Below, one piece after another: positions 1-9,124 of a DNA stretch of 64,000 nt. The stretch spans positions 248,001 to 312,000 of the forward strand of contig NZ_BNDT01000001.1 of the NCBI RefSeq assembly GCF_014905395.1. The letters run 5' to 3'. The translations under genes were made by a program, and so were the position numbers. This DNA is from Lactococcus taiwanensis. GTDB taxonomy: Bacteria; Bacillota; Bacilli; Lactobacillales; Streptococcaceae. The notes below the pieces were generated by a model. The model saw only the letters and a list, made by a program, of their open reading frames with translations, had not been told where the DNA came from and searched no databases. Every line of letters begins with the position of its first letter. Position 1 is the stretch's first letter.

Positions 1-1
1 G

Positions 2-1126
2 TTTCCTGCTAAACAAATGGGAGCAATCATGGGGATTGCAGGGGTAGTTCTCGTCCTTGCACCTGCAATTGGTCCTACCTTTGCTGGTTGGCTCATCACA
101 CATAAATTTCATTTTATTTTCTGGACTTTTGCCGCGAGCTGGCGTACAGTTTTCTTGATTCCTATGATTGTGGTTGGTATCGTCTTTCTCGTTTCAATTT
201 TTGCGATGCGAGATGTTATCCCAAACCGTCCAATGAAGTTAGATTTCCTCTCAGTTGTTCTTTCTGTCCTTGGCTTTGGTATCTTCCTTTGGGGCTTTAC
301 AAATGTCGCAACAGATGGCTGGGGACAATTTGACACGGTTATTGCTCCAATCGTGGGTGGGTTAATTATAATAGCACTCTTTGGTTGGCGCCAACTTAAA
401 ATGGATGATCCTTTCCTTGATATTCGTGTCTTTAAGATTAAACAATTTACATTGGTGACTTTAGCACTTGCATTAAGTACCATGGCCATGATGGGTGTTG
501 AAATGATGCTGCCGCTCTATCTTCAAGATGTGCATGGTCTTTCAGCCTTTAATTCAGGTTTGGTATTACTTCCTGGTTCATTGGTAATGGTAGTTGTCGC
601 ACCACTCGCAGGGAATGTTTATGACCGAATTGGTGCTAAACGTCTTGCCCTTGTCGGTTTCTGTGTATTGGCAATCGGTACAGTTCCGTTTATGTTCTTT
701 ACATCAACTACTCCAGACCACTTCGTTACTTTACTTTACGGTTTACGTATGGTCGGGGTTGGTATGGTTATGATGCCTTTGACTACGAGCGCCATGAACT
801 CAGTGCCTGTTAATGAAGTGGCTCAAGCTACCGCCTCTAATACCACTGCACGTCAAGTTGCTTCGTCAGTCGTTGTTGCTTTACTTTCATCAGTAGCGCA
901 AAATGTAATTACCAACAACATGCCTGCTACATCCTTGAAGACTTCTGATCCATTACAATACGCTAATAAAGCTATCGGAGCAATGCTTCAAGGTTACCAC
1001 GCTTCGTTTGCGATTGGTTTTGCCTTTGCGGTAGTAGGTATTGTTGTCGCACTCTTTTTGAGAAATGGAAAAATGTTGGCTGGTGTTCCTGTTGAAGAAC
1101 ATGAAGTAGAAGGAGGAACTAAATAA
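2..1126 (+). CDS. DHA2-family MFS drug exporter, 5'-truncated by window edge
   Basis: C-terminal part of a 14-helix proton-driven multidrug efflux protein (EmrB/LmrB type). The frame is open from base 2 (FPAKQMGAIMG...), so the true start lies upstream of the window. The family antiporter motif is visible near the start (APAIGPTFAGW), followed by about ten hydrophobic segments and a short hydrophilic tail rich in Glu. LmrB of Lactococcus is a close functional model (lincomycin resistance, bacteriocin export), but the substrate cannot be read from sequence. Its TAA shares one base with the ATG of the next gene, so the two are surely cotranscribed. Confidence 0.9.
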   Translation, partial: FPAKQMGAIMGIAGVVLVLAPAIGPTFAGWLITHKFHFIFWTFAASWRTVFLIPMIVVGIVFLVSIFAMRDVIPNRPMKLDFLSVVLSVLGFGIFLWGFTNVATDGWGQFDTVIAPIVGGLIIIALFGWRQLKMDDPFLDIRVFKIKQFTLVTLALALSTMAMMGVEMMLPLYLQDVHGLSAFNSGLVLLPGSLVMVVVAPLAGNVYDRIGAKRLALVGFCVLAIGTVPFMFFTSTTPDHFVTLLYGLRMVGVGMVMMPLTTSAMNSVPVNEVAQATASNTTARQVASSVVVALLSSVAQNVITNNMPATSLKTSDPLQYANKAIGAMLQGYHASFAIGFAFAVVGIVVALFLRNGKMLAGVPVEEHEVEGGTK

Positions 1127-1845
1127 TGTTAATTTTAGTATTAATTGTGATCTTTATGATCGGTACTTTCTTTGGATTTATGTTCATTAAAAATACTTTC
1201 GCTCATTGGTTAGTGGGAGGTCTCTCATTTTTACTTTTGGCGACTTCTGTTGGGATGCTCACCTTCCATATTAAAGATCACTGGGGAATGAAAGAAGTTT
1301 CAACTTCACGTACCCATGAGATTTATACAGCTGGAGATTCATCAGCAGCCTATAACTTGATGATCAAAGCTGAGATTGGTAAAAATACCAATAACTATGT
1401 GTTCGTTTATCGTAACGAAGAAGATGCGAAGAAGCCAGATACAAACTTTACACCAGATGAAAAGCATATTTCAGAAGCAGTCAAGAAATCTGCTACTTAT
1501 AAAATGACGGATGCGTCGAAAGCTACAGTGACCACCACCACAACACGTCGTGTTTGGGCTTCTGATTTATATAAAGCACTTTTTAGCATGGGTGACGAAG
1601 AAGGTGATTTGGTAAAACAACGCTCAGTGGTTAGTGTTCCAAAAGATACTTGGCTCGTTTTGACACAAGATCAAGTCGAAAAATTGACTAAAGAAGCACC
1701 AGCGATGCAAGCTCAAATGGCAGCTCAACTGAAAGCTGATCCTGCAAAAGCTGCAGAGTTGGCACAGCTGCAAAAAACGAATCCTGAAGCTTATGCTAAG
1801 ATGCAAGTAGAGCAAATCAAAACCCTTTTGGGAATCAAAGATTAA
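1126..1845 (+). CDS. DUF4811-like membrane protein, partner of the MFS exporter
   Basis: 239 residues. The first about 45 residues hold two hydrophobic segments, and the rest is hydrophilic, with a Lys/Ala/Gln-rich, probably helical C-terminus. The start codon overlaps the exporter stop and is preceded by AGGAGG at 1111-1116, indicating translational coupling. I recognise the arrangement as the DUF4811 protein that follows LmrB-type exporters in lactic acid bacteria; its function is not known. A strong terminator follows directly. Confidence 0.8.
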   Translation: MLILVLIVIFMIGTFFGFMFIKNTFAHWLVGGLSFLLLATSVGMLTFHIKDHWGMKEVSTSRTHEIYTAGDSSAAYNLMIKAEIGKNTNNYVFVYRNEEDAKKPDTNFTPDEKHISEAVKKSATYKMTDASKATVTTTTTRRVWASDLYKALFSMGDEEGDLVKQRSVVSVPKDTWLVLTQDQVEKLTKEAPAMQAQMAAQLKADPAKAAELAQLQKTNPEAYAKMQVEQIKTLLGIKD

Positions 1846-1850
1846 TTTAA

Positions 1851-1879
1851 AAAGTCCCCCTTATTAGGGGCTTTTTTTT
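1851..1879 (+). terminator. Rho-independent terminator after exporter operon
   Basis: AAGTCCCC and GGGGCTT form a GC-rich stem around TTATTA-type loop sequence, followed by eight T. Confidence 0.85.
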
Positions 1880-1922
1880 GTGCGATACTCAATAACAGGA
1901 GGGGGTCTTTAAGGAGATATGA

Positions 1923-1928
1923 TATAAT
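1923..1928 (+). promoter_or_regulatory. -10 element of the RpiR-family gene
   Basis: TATAAT lies about 35 bases upstream of the ATG at 1964. No clear -35 hexamer is seen. The position fits a short leader. Confidence 0.45.
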
Positions 1929-1963
1929 AAGAAGAGCATAAAACGAACAAGAAATGAGAAATA

Positions 1964-2716
1964 ATGGAAAAGTTATCGGATGCAGAAATGTATACTTGGG
2001 ATTTTTTGGAAGAAAATAGATCAAAGGTGCAGCGCTCATCGATCACTCAAATTGCTGAGTTAGGCCACGTGAGTACAGCCACGATTGTCAGAACGTTAAA
2101 GAAAAGAGGTTTTGAGGGCTTCTCTGATTATAAAAATCTTTTGAAACGTCATCACCAAACAGATCAGCAAGAAATCAAAGGTCTGTCAAAGGAAGCCAAT
2201 GCTTTTATTTATAAAAATTTAGATGAAGTGGTGCGTACAATCAACTTATTGGATGGTCAGGAACTTTCCCACATTTTAGAAGCACTGACAACTTCTCAGA
2301 CAATAATGATTATCGCGCGTGGGCCAAGTACGGGTGTGGCTGATGATCTGACACATCGGCTACAATCCTTAGGGAAAAATGCTGTCAGTCGCTATTTTGA
2401 TAGTATGATGGACTATGCGGATAAGTTGACGGCTGACGATATGGTCATTGCATTGAGTTCGTCAGGAACAACACCTAGAATTCTTGCTGCGGTCAAGAAG
2501 TCAAAAAGGCAAGGAGCTAAAGTTTTAGCGATTACTTGCAACTATCAAAGTGAGCTTGCTCAGTTGAGTGACTTTGTACTTTTGGCTTATAAATCTAAAT
2601 TAGAAAAATCAGCTTTACTAGGTGATGCTGCAAGTCGCATGACTTTAGAATTAATTTGTCGCATTTTGCTGGATTTGTATGCCATCTACCAAGAAAAGGG
2701 CTCAATCATGAACTGA
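1964..2716 (+). CDS. MurR/RpiR-family transcriptional regulator
   Basis: 250 residues: an N-terminal helix-turn-helix of the RpiR type (about residues 15-65, SITQIAELGHVSTATIVRTLKK) and a SIS sugar-phosphate-binding domain (about 105-240, with ARGPSTGVADDL and ALSSSGTTPRIL). Such proteins sense phosphosugars. Placement upstream of deoB suggests a link to pentose or nucleoside phosphate use, but this is only inference. The stop codon TGA is supplied by a dispersed palindromic repeat (2710-2731), so the original C-terminus may have been slightly altered. The SIS domain looks complete. Confidence 0.88.
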   Translation: MEKLSDAEMYTWDFLEENRSKVQRSSITQIAELGHVSTATIVRTLKKRGFEGFSDYKNLLKRHHQTDQQEIKGLSKEANAFIYKNLDEVVRTINLLDGQELSHILEALTTSQTIMIIARGPSTGVADDLTHRLQSLGKNAVSRYFDSMMDYADKLTADDMVIALSSSGTTPRILAAVKKSKRQGAKVLAITCNYQSELAQLSDFVLLAYKSKLEKSALLGDAASRMTLELICRILLDLYAIYQEKGSIMN

Positions 2717-2731
2717 CAGAGCTGTCAGGCG
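2710..2731. repeat. Dispersed palindrome copy 1 (overlaps rpiR stop)
   Basis: Core CTGAC-AGAGCT-GTCAG; the outer arm bases are degenerate. The TGA within the left arm is in frame with the upstream gene and ends it. Confidence 0.75.
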
Positions 2732-2773
2732 TTTTTGAAGTGACGAAAGGCAATTTCCGCTGGTTTTTTATTA

Positions 2774-2793
2774 AAAACTTTTGTAAAAGTTTT
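2774..2793. promoter_or_regulatory. Perfect inverted repeat upstream of deoB
   Basis: AAAACTTTT-GT-AAAAGTTTT is a perfect AT-rich palindrome about 75 bases before the deoB -10 element. It may be an operator for the adjacent RpiR-type regulator or a weak terminator for it; there is no T tract directly after it. Confidence 0.4.
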
Positions 2794-2861
2794 CAGATGA
2801 AGACGCAGCGATGTGAAAACCTTTTTATGAAGAATTTTTATATAATAGAGATAGAAAAGTT

Positions 2862-2870
2862 TGATATAAT
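2862..2870 (+). promoter_or_regulatory. Extended -10 promoter of deoB
   Basis: TG-A-TATAAT lies about 30 bases upstream of the chosen deoB start. No clear -35 is seen. A second TATAAT at 2841-2846 is an alternative. Confidence 0.5.
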
Positions 2871-2899
2871 AAGTGTAATATTAGAAAATGGAGTATGAG

Positions 2900-4108
2900 A
2901 TGGCAAAAAAATTTGGTCGTGTACATTTAATCGTAATGGATTCAGCAGGAATCGGTGAAGCACCTGATGCGAATCGCTTTTTCAATCATGAAACACCAGA
3001 TACTGGTTCAAATACTATTGGCCATATTTCAGAAAAAGTGGGCTTAGACGTACCCAATTTTCAAAAATTAGGCTTGGGTAATATTGCACCATTAAAAACA
3101 GTGGCCCCAACTGACAAACCGCTCGGTTACAGTACAAAATTGCAAGAAGTATCTGAAGGAAAAGATACGATGACTGGACACTGGGAAATTATGGGGCTGG
3201 ATATTAAAACGCCTTTTCCTGTCTATCCGGACGGCTTTCCAGAAGAACTTTTGACTAAAATCGAAGAATTTTCAGGCCGTAAAATCATTCGTGAAGCGAA
3301 TAAGCCCTACTCAGGTACGGCGGTTATTGATGATTTTGGTCCTCGCCAAATGGAAACAGGCGAGCTGATTATCTATACATCAGCTGACCCTGTCTTGCAA
3401 ATTGCGGCACATGAAGAGATTATCCCTGTTGATGAGCTTATGAAGATTTGTGAATATGTACGCTCAATTACGTTAGTCGGCTCTGAATGGATGTTGGGCC
3501 GGATTATTGCTCGGCCTTATGTGGGGACGCCAGGTCATTTTGAGCGGACAGCACATCGTCGTGACTTTGCACTTGCACCATTTGGTCGTACCGTCATGAA
3601 TAATCTGGACGATGCGGGTTTCAAGGTGATTTCGGTCGGTAAAATCCATGACATTTATGATGGTCAAGGTATTAATAAAGACATGGGTCACAATGAAAAC
3701 GACATGGACGGTGTGGATCGCATGCTGAAAGCCATGGCCCTGCCCGAGTTCGATGAAGGCTTACTCTTTGTTAACCTCGTGGATATGGATGCCAAATACG
3801 GTCACCGTCGCAATCCAGAAGGTTATCGTGATGCCATTCAAGACTTAGATGGTCGTTTGCCAGAAATTATGGATGCGATGCGAGAGGATGACATTCTTAT
3901 GATCACTGCAGACCACGGGAATGATCCAACATTCGTGGGAACAGATCACACGCGTGAATACATTCCATTGGTCACTTTCTCTAAAGCTTTCAAGGAACCA
4001 AAACCTTTGCCAATCGGACACTTTGCCGATATCTCTGCGACTATCGCAGAAAATTTTGGTGTAGAAAAAGGCGATATTGGAGAATCAATCTTGGATGAAT
4101 TAGTTTAA
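2900..4108 (+). CDS. deoB: Phosphopentomutase
   Basis: 402 residues. It interconverts ribose-1-phosphate (or deoxyribose-1-phosphate) and the 5-phosphate, linking nucleoside breakdown to the pentose phosphate pathway in the cytoplasm. Alkaline-phosphatase-superfamily metal motifs are visible: [13 protein letters not shown] at the N-terminus, [11 protein letters not shown] near residue 90, and TADHGNDP and [10 protein letters not shown] near the C-terminus. I choose ATG 2900 (MAKKFGRV) over the in-frame ATG 2888 because GGAG at 2890-2893 sits six bases before it. It is the first gene of a salvage group with a DUF6440 gene and deoD. Confidence 0.95.
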   Translation: MAKKFGRVHLIVMDSAGIGEAPDANRFFNHETPDTGSNTIGHISEKVGLDVPNFQKLGLGNIAPLKTVAPTDKPLGYSTKLQEVSEGKDTMTGHWEIMGLDIKTPFPVYPDGFPEELLTKIEEFSGRKIIREANKPYSGTAVIDDFGPRQMETGELIIYTSADPVLQIAAHEEIIPVDELMKICEYVRSITLVGSEWMLGRIIARPYVGTPGHFERTAHRRDFALAPFGRTVMNNLDDAGFKVISVGKIHDIYDGQGINKDMGHNENDMDGVDRMLKAMALPEFDEGLLFVNLVDMDAKYGHRRNPEGYRDAIQDLDGRLPEIMDAMREDDILMITADHGNDPTFVGTDHTREYIPLVTFSKAFKEPKPLPIGHFADISATIAENFGVEKGDIGESILDELV

Positions 4109-4119
4109 GCTGAAAAATT

Positions 4120-4141
4120 TTACTGACGAAGTGGTCAGTAA
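4120..4141. repeat. Dispersed palindrome copy 2
   Basis: TTACTGAC-GAAGTG-GTCAGTAA, perfect arms, 12 bases after the deoB stop. It has no T tract, so it may be an mRNA-end or processing structure rather than a terminator. Confidence 0.85.
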
Positions 4142-4166
4142 AGGTTAAATGAGAAAAGGTGAGCTT

Positions 4167-4352
4167 ATGGACAAAAATGATGTCAAAAATCGCTTTGAAA
4201 AAATTTCGGGTGGGATGTCAGGCAACGCAGTCATTATTGATAAAGAAACAGGAATTGAATACCTCTTTAGCGCCGGTAGTGGCGGTGGAGGGGGACTTAC
4301 GGTGCTTTTGGACCGATCAGGCAAACCAAAAATTAATCAAGATTACCACTAA
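4167..4352 (+). CDS. Small DUF6440-like protein
   Basis: 61 residues from ATG 4167, which has AAAGGTGAG six bases upstream; the in-frame ATG at 4149 has no ribosome binding site. The pattern RFEKISGG...VIIDKETGIEYLF...GGGGGLTVLLDRSGKPKI resembles DUF6440, a short Firmicutes family of unknown function. A Gly-rich turn sits at about residues 42-48. It lies between deoB and deoD with palindromic repeats on both sides, so its link to nucleoside salvage may be only positional. Confidence 0.7.
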   Translation: MDKNDVKNRFEKISGGMSGNAVIIDKETGIEYLFSAGSGGGGGLTVLLDRSGKPKINQDYH

Positions 4353-4379
4353 ACCCAATTTATAAAAAGCAGTGTACGC

Positions 4380-4401
4380 TTACTGACCACTCTGTCAGTA
4401 A
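4380..4401. repeat. Dispersed palindrome copy 3
   Basis: TTACTGAC-CACTCT-GTCAGTAA, perfect arms, followed by ATTTT. It is five bases away from copy 4. Confidence 0.85.
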
Positions 4402-4406
4402 TTTTA

Positions 4407-4428
4407 AAACTGATGGAGCCATCAGTGA
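4407..4428. repeat. Dispersed palindrome copy 4 (GAT/ATC variant)
   Basis: AACTGAT-GGAGCC-ATCAGTGA. Both arms carry the paired change GAC to GAT and GTC to ATC, keeping the symmetry. Confidence 0.7.
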
Positions 4429-4455
4429 ACTCAAAATAATAAAAAGGAAAAAATT

Positions 4456-5160
4456 ATGCCAACACCACATATTGAAGCTCAAAAAGGCGAAATCGCAGAT
4501 AAAATCCTCTTACCAGGTGACCCCTTACGTGCCAAATTTATTGCGGAAAATTTCCTCGAAAATCCAGTCCAATTTAACCAAGTGCGTGGAATGCTTGGAT
4601 TTACAGGGACTTATAAAGGGCATCGCGTTTCAGTCATGGGGACAGGGATGGGGATTCCTTCCATTTCAATCTATGCCAATGAATTAATCACAGAATACGG
4701 TGTGAAACGCTTGATTCGCGTGGGGACAGCGGGTTCCATTAATGAAGAAGTTCATATTCGTGATTTGGTGATTGGGCAAGCTGCAGCAACAACCTCAGCG
4801 ATTGTTCGTCACGATTTCCCTGATTTTGATTTTCCACAAATTGCGGACTTTGACTTGCTAGATAAGGCTTACCATATCGCAAAAGACTTAGGGATCACCA
4901 CCCATGTGGGAAACATTTTAAGCTCTGATTTGTTCTATGGCGGGCCTGATGCGTTGAAAATCGGTCAACTTGGCGTCAAAGCTGTTGAGATGGAAGCAGC
5001 AGGTCTTTATTACCTTGGCGCTAAACATCACGTTCAAACCCTCGGTATTATGACAATATCTGATCATCTGCTGACAGGAGAAGCAACGACATCAGAAGAA
5101 CGCCAACTCACGTTCACTGATATGATGAAAGTTGGACTTGAAACACTTATTGCTGAATAA
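4456..5160 (+). CDS. deoD: Purine nucleoside phosphorylase, DeoD type
   Basis: 234 residues, the usual length for hexameric PNP. It splits purine (deoxy)nucleosides with phosphate to base and (deoxy)ribose-1-phosphate, the substrate of DeoB encoded just upstream. Landmarks are [16 protein letters not shown] at the N-terminus, [37 protein letters not shown] and the ISDHLLTGE stretch with the catalytic Asp. An AAAGGA site precedes the ATG. A weak hairpin terminator follows. Confidence 0.95.
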   Translation: MPTPHIEAQKGEIADKILLPGDPLRAKFIAENFLENPVQFNQVRGMLGFTGTYKGHRVSVMGTGMGIPSISIYANELITEYGVKRLIRVGTAGSINEEVHIRDLVIGQAAATTSAIVRHDFPDFDFPQIADFDLLDKAYHIAKDLGITTHVGNILSSDLFYGGPDALKIGQLGVKAVEMEAAGLYYLGAKHHVQTLGIMTISDHLLTGEATTSEERQLTFTDMMKVGLETLIAE

Positions 5161-5182
5161 TTATTTATAATGAACTTACAGC

Positions 5183-5208
5183 CCTGTCAGTGAATGACAG
5201 GACTTTTT
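5183..5208 (+). terminator. Terminator after deoD
   Basis: CCTGTCA-GTGAA-TGACAGG stem followed by ACTTTTT. The stem uses the same GTCAGTGA half as the dispersed palindrome, but with another partner. Confidence 0.65.
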
Positions 5209-5231
5209 AAAAGAGAAGCAGGAGGTGAGTG

Positions 5232-5678
5232 ATGAAGTATGAAGCTTTTATCACAAGAACTGGACTTGAACCCGAAAATTTCCGTTGGGCTTGGGCTTTT
5301 TGTAATGAAGTCGAGGGGCCTATTACGGAACCTGAACTCGCCGACGAGTTACTCGACCTTGTTTTAACTGGAAAAAAAACAGCCACAGCCAGTGCTTTAG
5401 CCGAATATGCACCAGATGAAGCTCAACCTGTAGTGGACGGTAAGTTTGATGTGTTGTTAGATGGTAAAGGTGTACCGCGTGCTGCTATCCGGACAACCCG
5501 TGTCACCATTAGAAAATTTAAGGAAGTTTCTGCAGCGCACGCTTTCAAAGAAGGTGAAGGTGATCGCTCTCTTTCCTATTGGCGGCAAGCTCATCAAGAA
5601 TTTTGGGAAAATCTAGGCCTATTTCAAGAAGAAATGGACGTGATTTGTGAGGAATTTGAAGTTTTGTACCAAGAGTAA
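5232..5678 (+). CDS. ASCH domain protein
   Basis: 148 residues. The family is a PUA-like fold, thought to bind RNA or nucleobases. Visible family pattern: ELLDLVLTGKKTATAS near residues 40-55 and DRSLSYWRQAHQEFW near 115-130. ATG 5232 is chosen over GTG 5229 because GGAGGTG at 5221-5227 would be too close to the latter. The gene follows deoD behind a terminator hairpin. Some ASCH proteins act on modified cytidines, which would fit nucleoside salvage, but that is inference. Confidence 0.82.
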   Translation: MKYEAFITRTGLEPENFRWAWAFCNEVEGPITEPELADELLDLVLTGKKTATASALAEYAPDEAQPVVDGKFDVLLDGKGVPRAAIRTTRVTIRKFKEVSAAHAFKEGEGDRSLSYWRQAHQEFWENLGLFQEEMDVICEEFEVLYQE

Positions 5679-5680
5679 TA

Positions 5681-5710
5681 GAAAGCACTCGAATTCGAGT
5701 GCTTTCTTTT
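5681..5710. terminator. Bidirectional terminator between converging genes
   Basis: GAAAGCACTCGAA and TTCGAGTGCTTTC form a perfect palindrome with T runs on both strands. It serves the ASCH gene and the converging lipoprotein gene. Confidence 0.9.
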
Positions 5711-6437
5711 ATTCGATTTTATCATAAGCTCCTGTTGTAGGATTGTTTTTCACTAGAAAGTTAGTGCCATCTGAAAACACTTGGTATAAGCCTACCGTGC
5801 CACTTCCTCCTTGGGCACGGATTGCTTTGGAGACGACTTGAATAATGTAGCTATTTTCATATTTGGTAGCTAAGAAATAGGAATCGTCATCACTAAAGCC
5901 TTTAGAAGATTGAAGGATTTTGAGTGCTTCTTGCTCTGTAAAAGGAAGGCTTGTTTCTGCGGTACTGTATTTAAAAATCGTGGCTTGATTATTATTATAA
6001 ATGTCTTTGGAGAGACTAATACTCGTGATTTTATCACCAGTATCATTAAAAGTTACAGTTATTGTCTCCGTATTAAAAGCGTAGGTACGGCTAAAGCTAG
6101 GGGAAGTAGTTTGCTTAGAGAAAGTTTTTTGATTGAGCACAACACTCCCCACTAAAGTTTGATCTGGCGCATAATAGTGGATCTTGTCGGCGCTAATGAT
6201 TAAACTGGAATCCAGTTCACTTTTATAAGTTCCCGTGTAAGCACTATAGTCGCCACTGGCAAATTTTTTAATAGTTTGTGGCATGGCGGTGCTGCTTGAG
6301 GTACTGGAGTGAAGTTTTTGACTTGAAGAAGAGGAAAGGGGAGTTTTATTGCTCGAAGCTTGTGTAGATTCTGTAGACTTGGCACTACAGCCAGTTAATA
6401 GAAACAATGCCGTACAAGCCAATAAGTATTTTTTCAT
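5709..6437 (-). CDS. Secreted lipoprotein of unknown function
   Basis: 242 residues. The N-terminus is a lipoprotein signal (MKKYLLACTALFLLTGCSAK, lipobox Cys17), then a Ser/Thr-rich linker to about residue 60 and a folded part with the start GDYSAYTGTYKSELDSSLII. The C-terminal 80 residues (TEQEALKIL... to YDKIE) may form a separate small domain. An AAGGAGATAAC site lies upstream of the ATG. I do not recognise a defined family; it is probably anchored on the outer face of the membrane. Confidence 0.8.
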   Translation of the reverse strand: MKKYLLACTALFLLTGCSAKSTESTQASSNKTPLSSSSSQKLHSSTSSSTAMPQTIKKFASGDYSAYTGTYKSELDSSLIISADKIHYYAPDQTLVGSVVLNQKTFSKQTTSPSFSRTYAFNTETITVTFNDTGDKITSISLSKDIYNNNQATIFKYSTAETSLPFTEQEALKILQSSKGFSDDDSYFLATKYENSYIIQVVSKAIRAQGGSGTVGLYQVFSDGTNFLVKNNPTTGAYDKIE

Positions 6438-6614
6438 AATGTTATCTCCTTATCATCATTTTATCATAAGTTCGCTTACAAAACGTATTATAAAAACGAC
6501 TATCTGCGATTAATTCAAGGAAATAAAGGTATGAGAAGTAATCTAAAAATAATCCCATTGTTTGAAAAAATGAGAATAACTTGTTATACTTTGGGTATAA
6601 AAGGAGGTAGGAGT

Positions 6615-7160
6615 ATGCGTGGAGACTTTGAAAGATTACGTCGTGGTCTAGGGTTTAACGGAATTGTTTCAGTTATTATTGGTTTATTAATTCTATTTTG
6701 GCCCTCTCGCACGGCAGCCATTGTTGCTTCGATTGTTGGTGTTGCCCTGATTATCATGGGGGTTGTTTACATTGGGTCGAATTTTATTAGAAAACGAGAA
6801 GACCGTAGTAAAATTTGGCGTGTGGGTCATTTTATACTTGGGTTTATGTATTTGTTCGCAGGTATTTTCGTTTTTGCTGACTTAAACGCAGCAGCAGAGT
6901 CATTATTTATTCTTGTCGGTATTTTTGTAGGGGTACTGTGGATTATTGATGGTATCGTAAATTTGACTGCTTTAAGCCAGTTTTATAATAAAATCTGGGC
7001 AATGATTTTAAGTCTAATTAGTGTTATTGCTGGTGCAACATTGCTCTTCTCACCTTTATGGGGAGCGGTTACCCTTTGGATGATTTTGGGGATTGAATTT
7101 TTGGTTGTCGGTATCATCAAAATTATCCATTATTATAATTGGAATAAATGGAGGGAATAA
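6615..7160 (+). CDS. HdeD-like (DUF308) membrane protein
   Basis: 181 residues with six hydrophobic helices, of the HdeD/DUF308 type linked to acid stress in enterobacteria; its role in Firmicutes is not known. ATG 6615 (MRGDFERLRRGLGFNG) has AAGGAGG seven bases upstream, while the longer frame from 6531 has no site. It is a single-gene unit closed by a terminator. Confidence 0.82.
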   Translation: MRGDFERLRRGLGFNGIVSVIIGLLILFWPSRTAAIVASIVGVALIIMGVVYIGSNFIRKREDRSKIWRVGHFILGFMYLFAGIFVFADLNAAAESLFILVGIFVGVLWIIDGIVNLTALSQFYNKIWAMILSLISVIAGATLLFSPLWGAVTLWMILGIEFLVVGIIKIIHYYNWNKWRE

Positions 7161-7187
7161 AGACGAGTTTCGACTGGTCTTTTTTTA
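7159..7187 (+). terminator. Terminator after the HdeD-like gene
   Basis: AAAGAC-G-AGT-TTCG-ACT-G-GTCTTT stem with a UUCG tetraloop and a following T run. Confidence 0.8.
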
Positions 7188-7329
7188 TTATTTTTTATAA
7201 AACCGAACGTTTTAGATGGGAAGATGAAGCAATAAATAGCTTAAACAGTAAATCCTTTTAATTTCTGATAAAATATTAATAAAAGAACTTCAAATTACCT
7301 ATATTAGTTGTTAGATTTTAAGGAGTATG

Positions 7330-8997
7330 ATGAAATCAGATATCGAAATTGCACAAGCTGCTACAATGACCCCCATCACTGAAATTGCTGAAAAAGTTGG
7401 TTTATCTTTTGATGATATTGAACTTTATGGAAAATATAAAGCGAAACTGCCTTTAGATGTTTTAAAAAAATTTGAAACAAATAAAGAAGGAAAACTCATC
7501 TTAGTGACCTCTATCAATCCTACACCTGCAGGGGAAGGGAAATCTACGGTAACAGTAGGTTTGGCAGATGCTTTTGCTCAAAAAGGAACACGTGTTATGG
7601 TTGCTCTACGTGAGCCGTCACTTGGACCAGTGATGGGTGTAAAAGGCGGGGCAGCAGGTGGAGGGTACGCTCAAGTTTTGCCGATGGAAGACATTAACCT
7701 TCATTTTACAGGCGATATTCACGCCATCACAACGGCTAATAATGCGATTGCAGCTTTTTTAGATAATAGTTTACACCAAGGGAATCCTTTGCAGATTGAT
7801 CCACGGCGCATCATTTGGAAAAGAGTACTTGATTTAAATGATCGAGCACTGCGCCATGTGACCATTGGTCTAGGAGGTCCTTTAAATGGGGTTCCTCGAG
7901 AAGATGGCTTTGATATTACTGTAGCCAGTGAGATTATGGCTGTGTTATGTTTGGCGACTTCGTTGGAGGATTTAAAACAACGCTTAGCTAAAATTGTCAT
8001 TGCACAACGCTATGATCGAAAACCAGTCACAGTAGGTGATCTTGGCGTTGCCGGCGCCATCACGATGCTCTTGAAAGATGCGATAAAACCCAACTTGGTG
8101 CAAACCATTGAAGGTACACCTGCACTGATTCATGGCGGTCCTTTTGCAAATATTGCACATGGCTGTAACTCCGTTTTGGCGACTAAAACAGCATTGCGTT
8201 TAGCAGATGTAGTGATTACAGAAGCAGGTTTTGGCGCAGATCTTGGGGGCGAAAAATTCCTTGATATTAAAACACGTCAACTGGAAAAAACTCCAGATGC
8301 TGTTGTTATTGTAGCAACGTTACGGGCCCTTAAAATGCATGGTGGAGTGGATAAAACTGATTTAACACTTGAAAATAAAGAGGCTGTAGCACGCGGCTTT
8401 GCCAATCTGAAACGGCATATCCAAAATATGCAAGCATATGGTGTTCCAGTAGTAGTCGCCTTAAATCAATTCGAATCTGACACAGAAGCTGAGATTGAAG
8501 TTTTAACCCAGCTGACTCAGGCCTTAGACGTAGAAATTTCTTTGACGCAAGTCTTTGCTAAAGGCGGAAAAGGAGGCTTAGACTTAGCAGAAAAACTTTC
8601 ACCAATGTTACAAGAAAAAGCTGATTTTCACTATCTTTATGAGCTTGAGACGTCTATTTCAGACAAAATTAACAAAATTGTGACAGAAATTTATGGCGGT
8701 TACAAGGTTAATTTTTCGGATAAAGCTAAGAGGCAGATGAGAGAAATCGAAGAGAATGGGTGGGCTCAACTCCCGATTTGCATGGCAAAGACCCAATATT
8801 CCTTTTCAGATCAGCCGCAACTTTTGGCTGCACCCGAGGGCTTTGAAATCACAGTAAGAGAGCTTATTCCTAAAATTGGTGCTGGTTTTATTGTCGCTCT
8901 TCTGGGCAACATCATGACGATGCCTGGGCTTCCTAAAGCCCCAGCTGCATTAAAAATGGATGTGACAAATGAAGGTAAGATCTCTGGTTTGTTCTAA
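7330..8997 (+). CDS. fhs: Formate-tetrahydrofolate ligase
   Basis: 555 residues, usual family length. It makes 10-formyl-THF from formate, THF and ATP for purine and fMet synthesis. The P-loop TPAGEGKST is near residue 65, followed by [21 protein letters not shown] and the family signature around [13 protein letters not shown] prefer the second of two adjacent ATG codons, because AGGAG at 7321-7325 is four bases from 7330 but only one from 7327. A formate/nitrite channel gene at 47.8 kb could supply or remove its substrate. Confidence 0.95.
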   Translation: MKSDIEIAQAATMTPITEIAEKVGLSFDDIELYGKYKAKLPLDVLKKFETNKEGKLILVTSINPTPAGEGKSTVTVGLADAFAQKGTRVMVALREPSLGPVMGVKGGAAGGGYAQVLPMEDINLHFTGDIHAITTANNAIAAFLDNSLHQGNPLQIDPRRIIWKRVLDLNDRALRHVTIGLGGPLNGVPREDGFDITVASEIMAVLCLATSLEDLKQRLAKIVIAQRYDRKPVTVGDLGVAGAITMLLKDAIKPNLVQTIEGTPALIHGGPFANIAHGCNSVLATKTALRLADVVITEAGFGADLGGEKFLDIKTRQLEKTPDAVVIVATLRALKMHGGVDKTDLTLENKEAVARGFANLKRHIQNMQAYGVPVVVALNQFESDTEAEIEVLTQLTQALDVEISLTQVFAKGGKGGLDLAEKLSPMLQEKADFHYLYELETSISDKINKIVTEIYGGYKVNFSDKAKRQMREIEENGWAQLPICMAKTQYSFSDQPQLLAAPEGFEITVRELIPKIGAGFIVALLGNIMTMPGLPKAPAALKMDVTNEGKISGLF

Positions 8998-9081
8998 TTT
9001 ATTGGGGATTTGCAATAAGTTACACCGAGATAATGCGTATTATTTTTGGAAGACTAAATTTTCAAAGATTAAAATATGGTA

Positions 9082-9108
9082 AAACCGCTTGTAGAGCGGT
9101 TTTTTTAT
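9082..9108 (+). terminator. Terminator after fhs, overlapping the next promoter
   Basis: AAACCGCT-TGTAG-AGCGGTTT followed by seven T. Its loop provides the -35-like TTGTAG of the following gene. Confidence 0.85.
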
Positions 9109-9116
9109 GCTATACT
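9089..9116 (+). promoter_or_regulatory. Promoter of the NlpC/P60 gene
   Basis: TTGTAG (9089-9094), 16 bases, TATACT (9111-9116) with an extended TG at 9108-9109. The start codon begins only nine bases after the -10 box, so the predicted transcript would start at or within about two bases of the ATG. Confidence 0.6.
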
Positions 9117-9124
9117 AACTAGCG

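Noticed and set aside
2431-2450. GGCTGAC-GATATG-GTCATT in the RpiR gene
   Set aside because: Only the inner core matches; it encodes conserved SIS-domain residues and is likely coincidental.
4159-4365. 68-codon frame overlapping the DUF6440 gene
   Set aside because: Different frame; the ribosome binding site and DUF6440-like pattern support the ATG 4167 frame instead.
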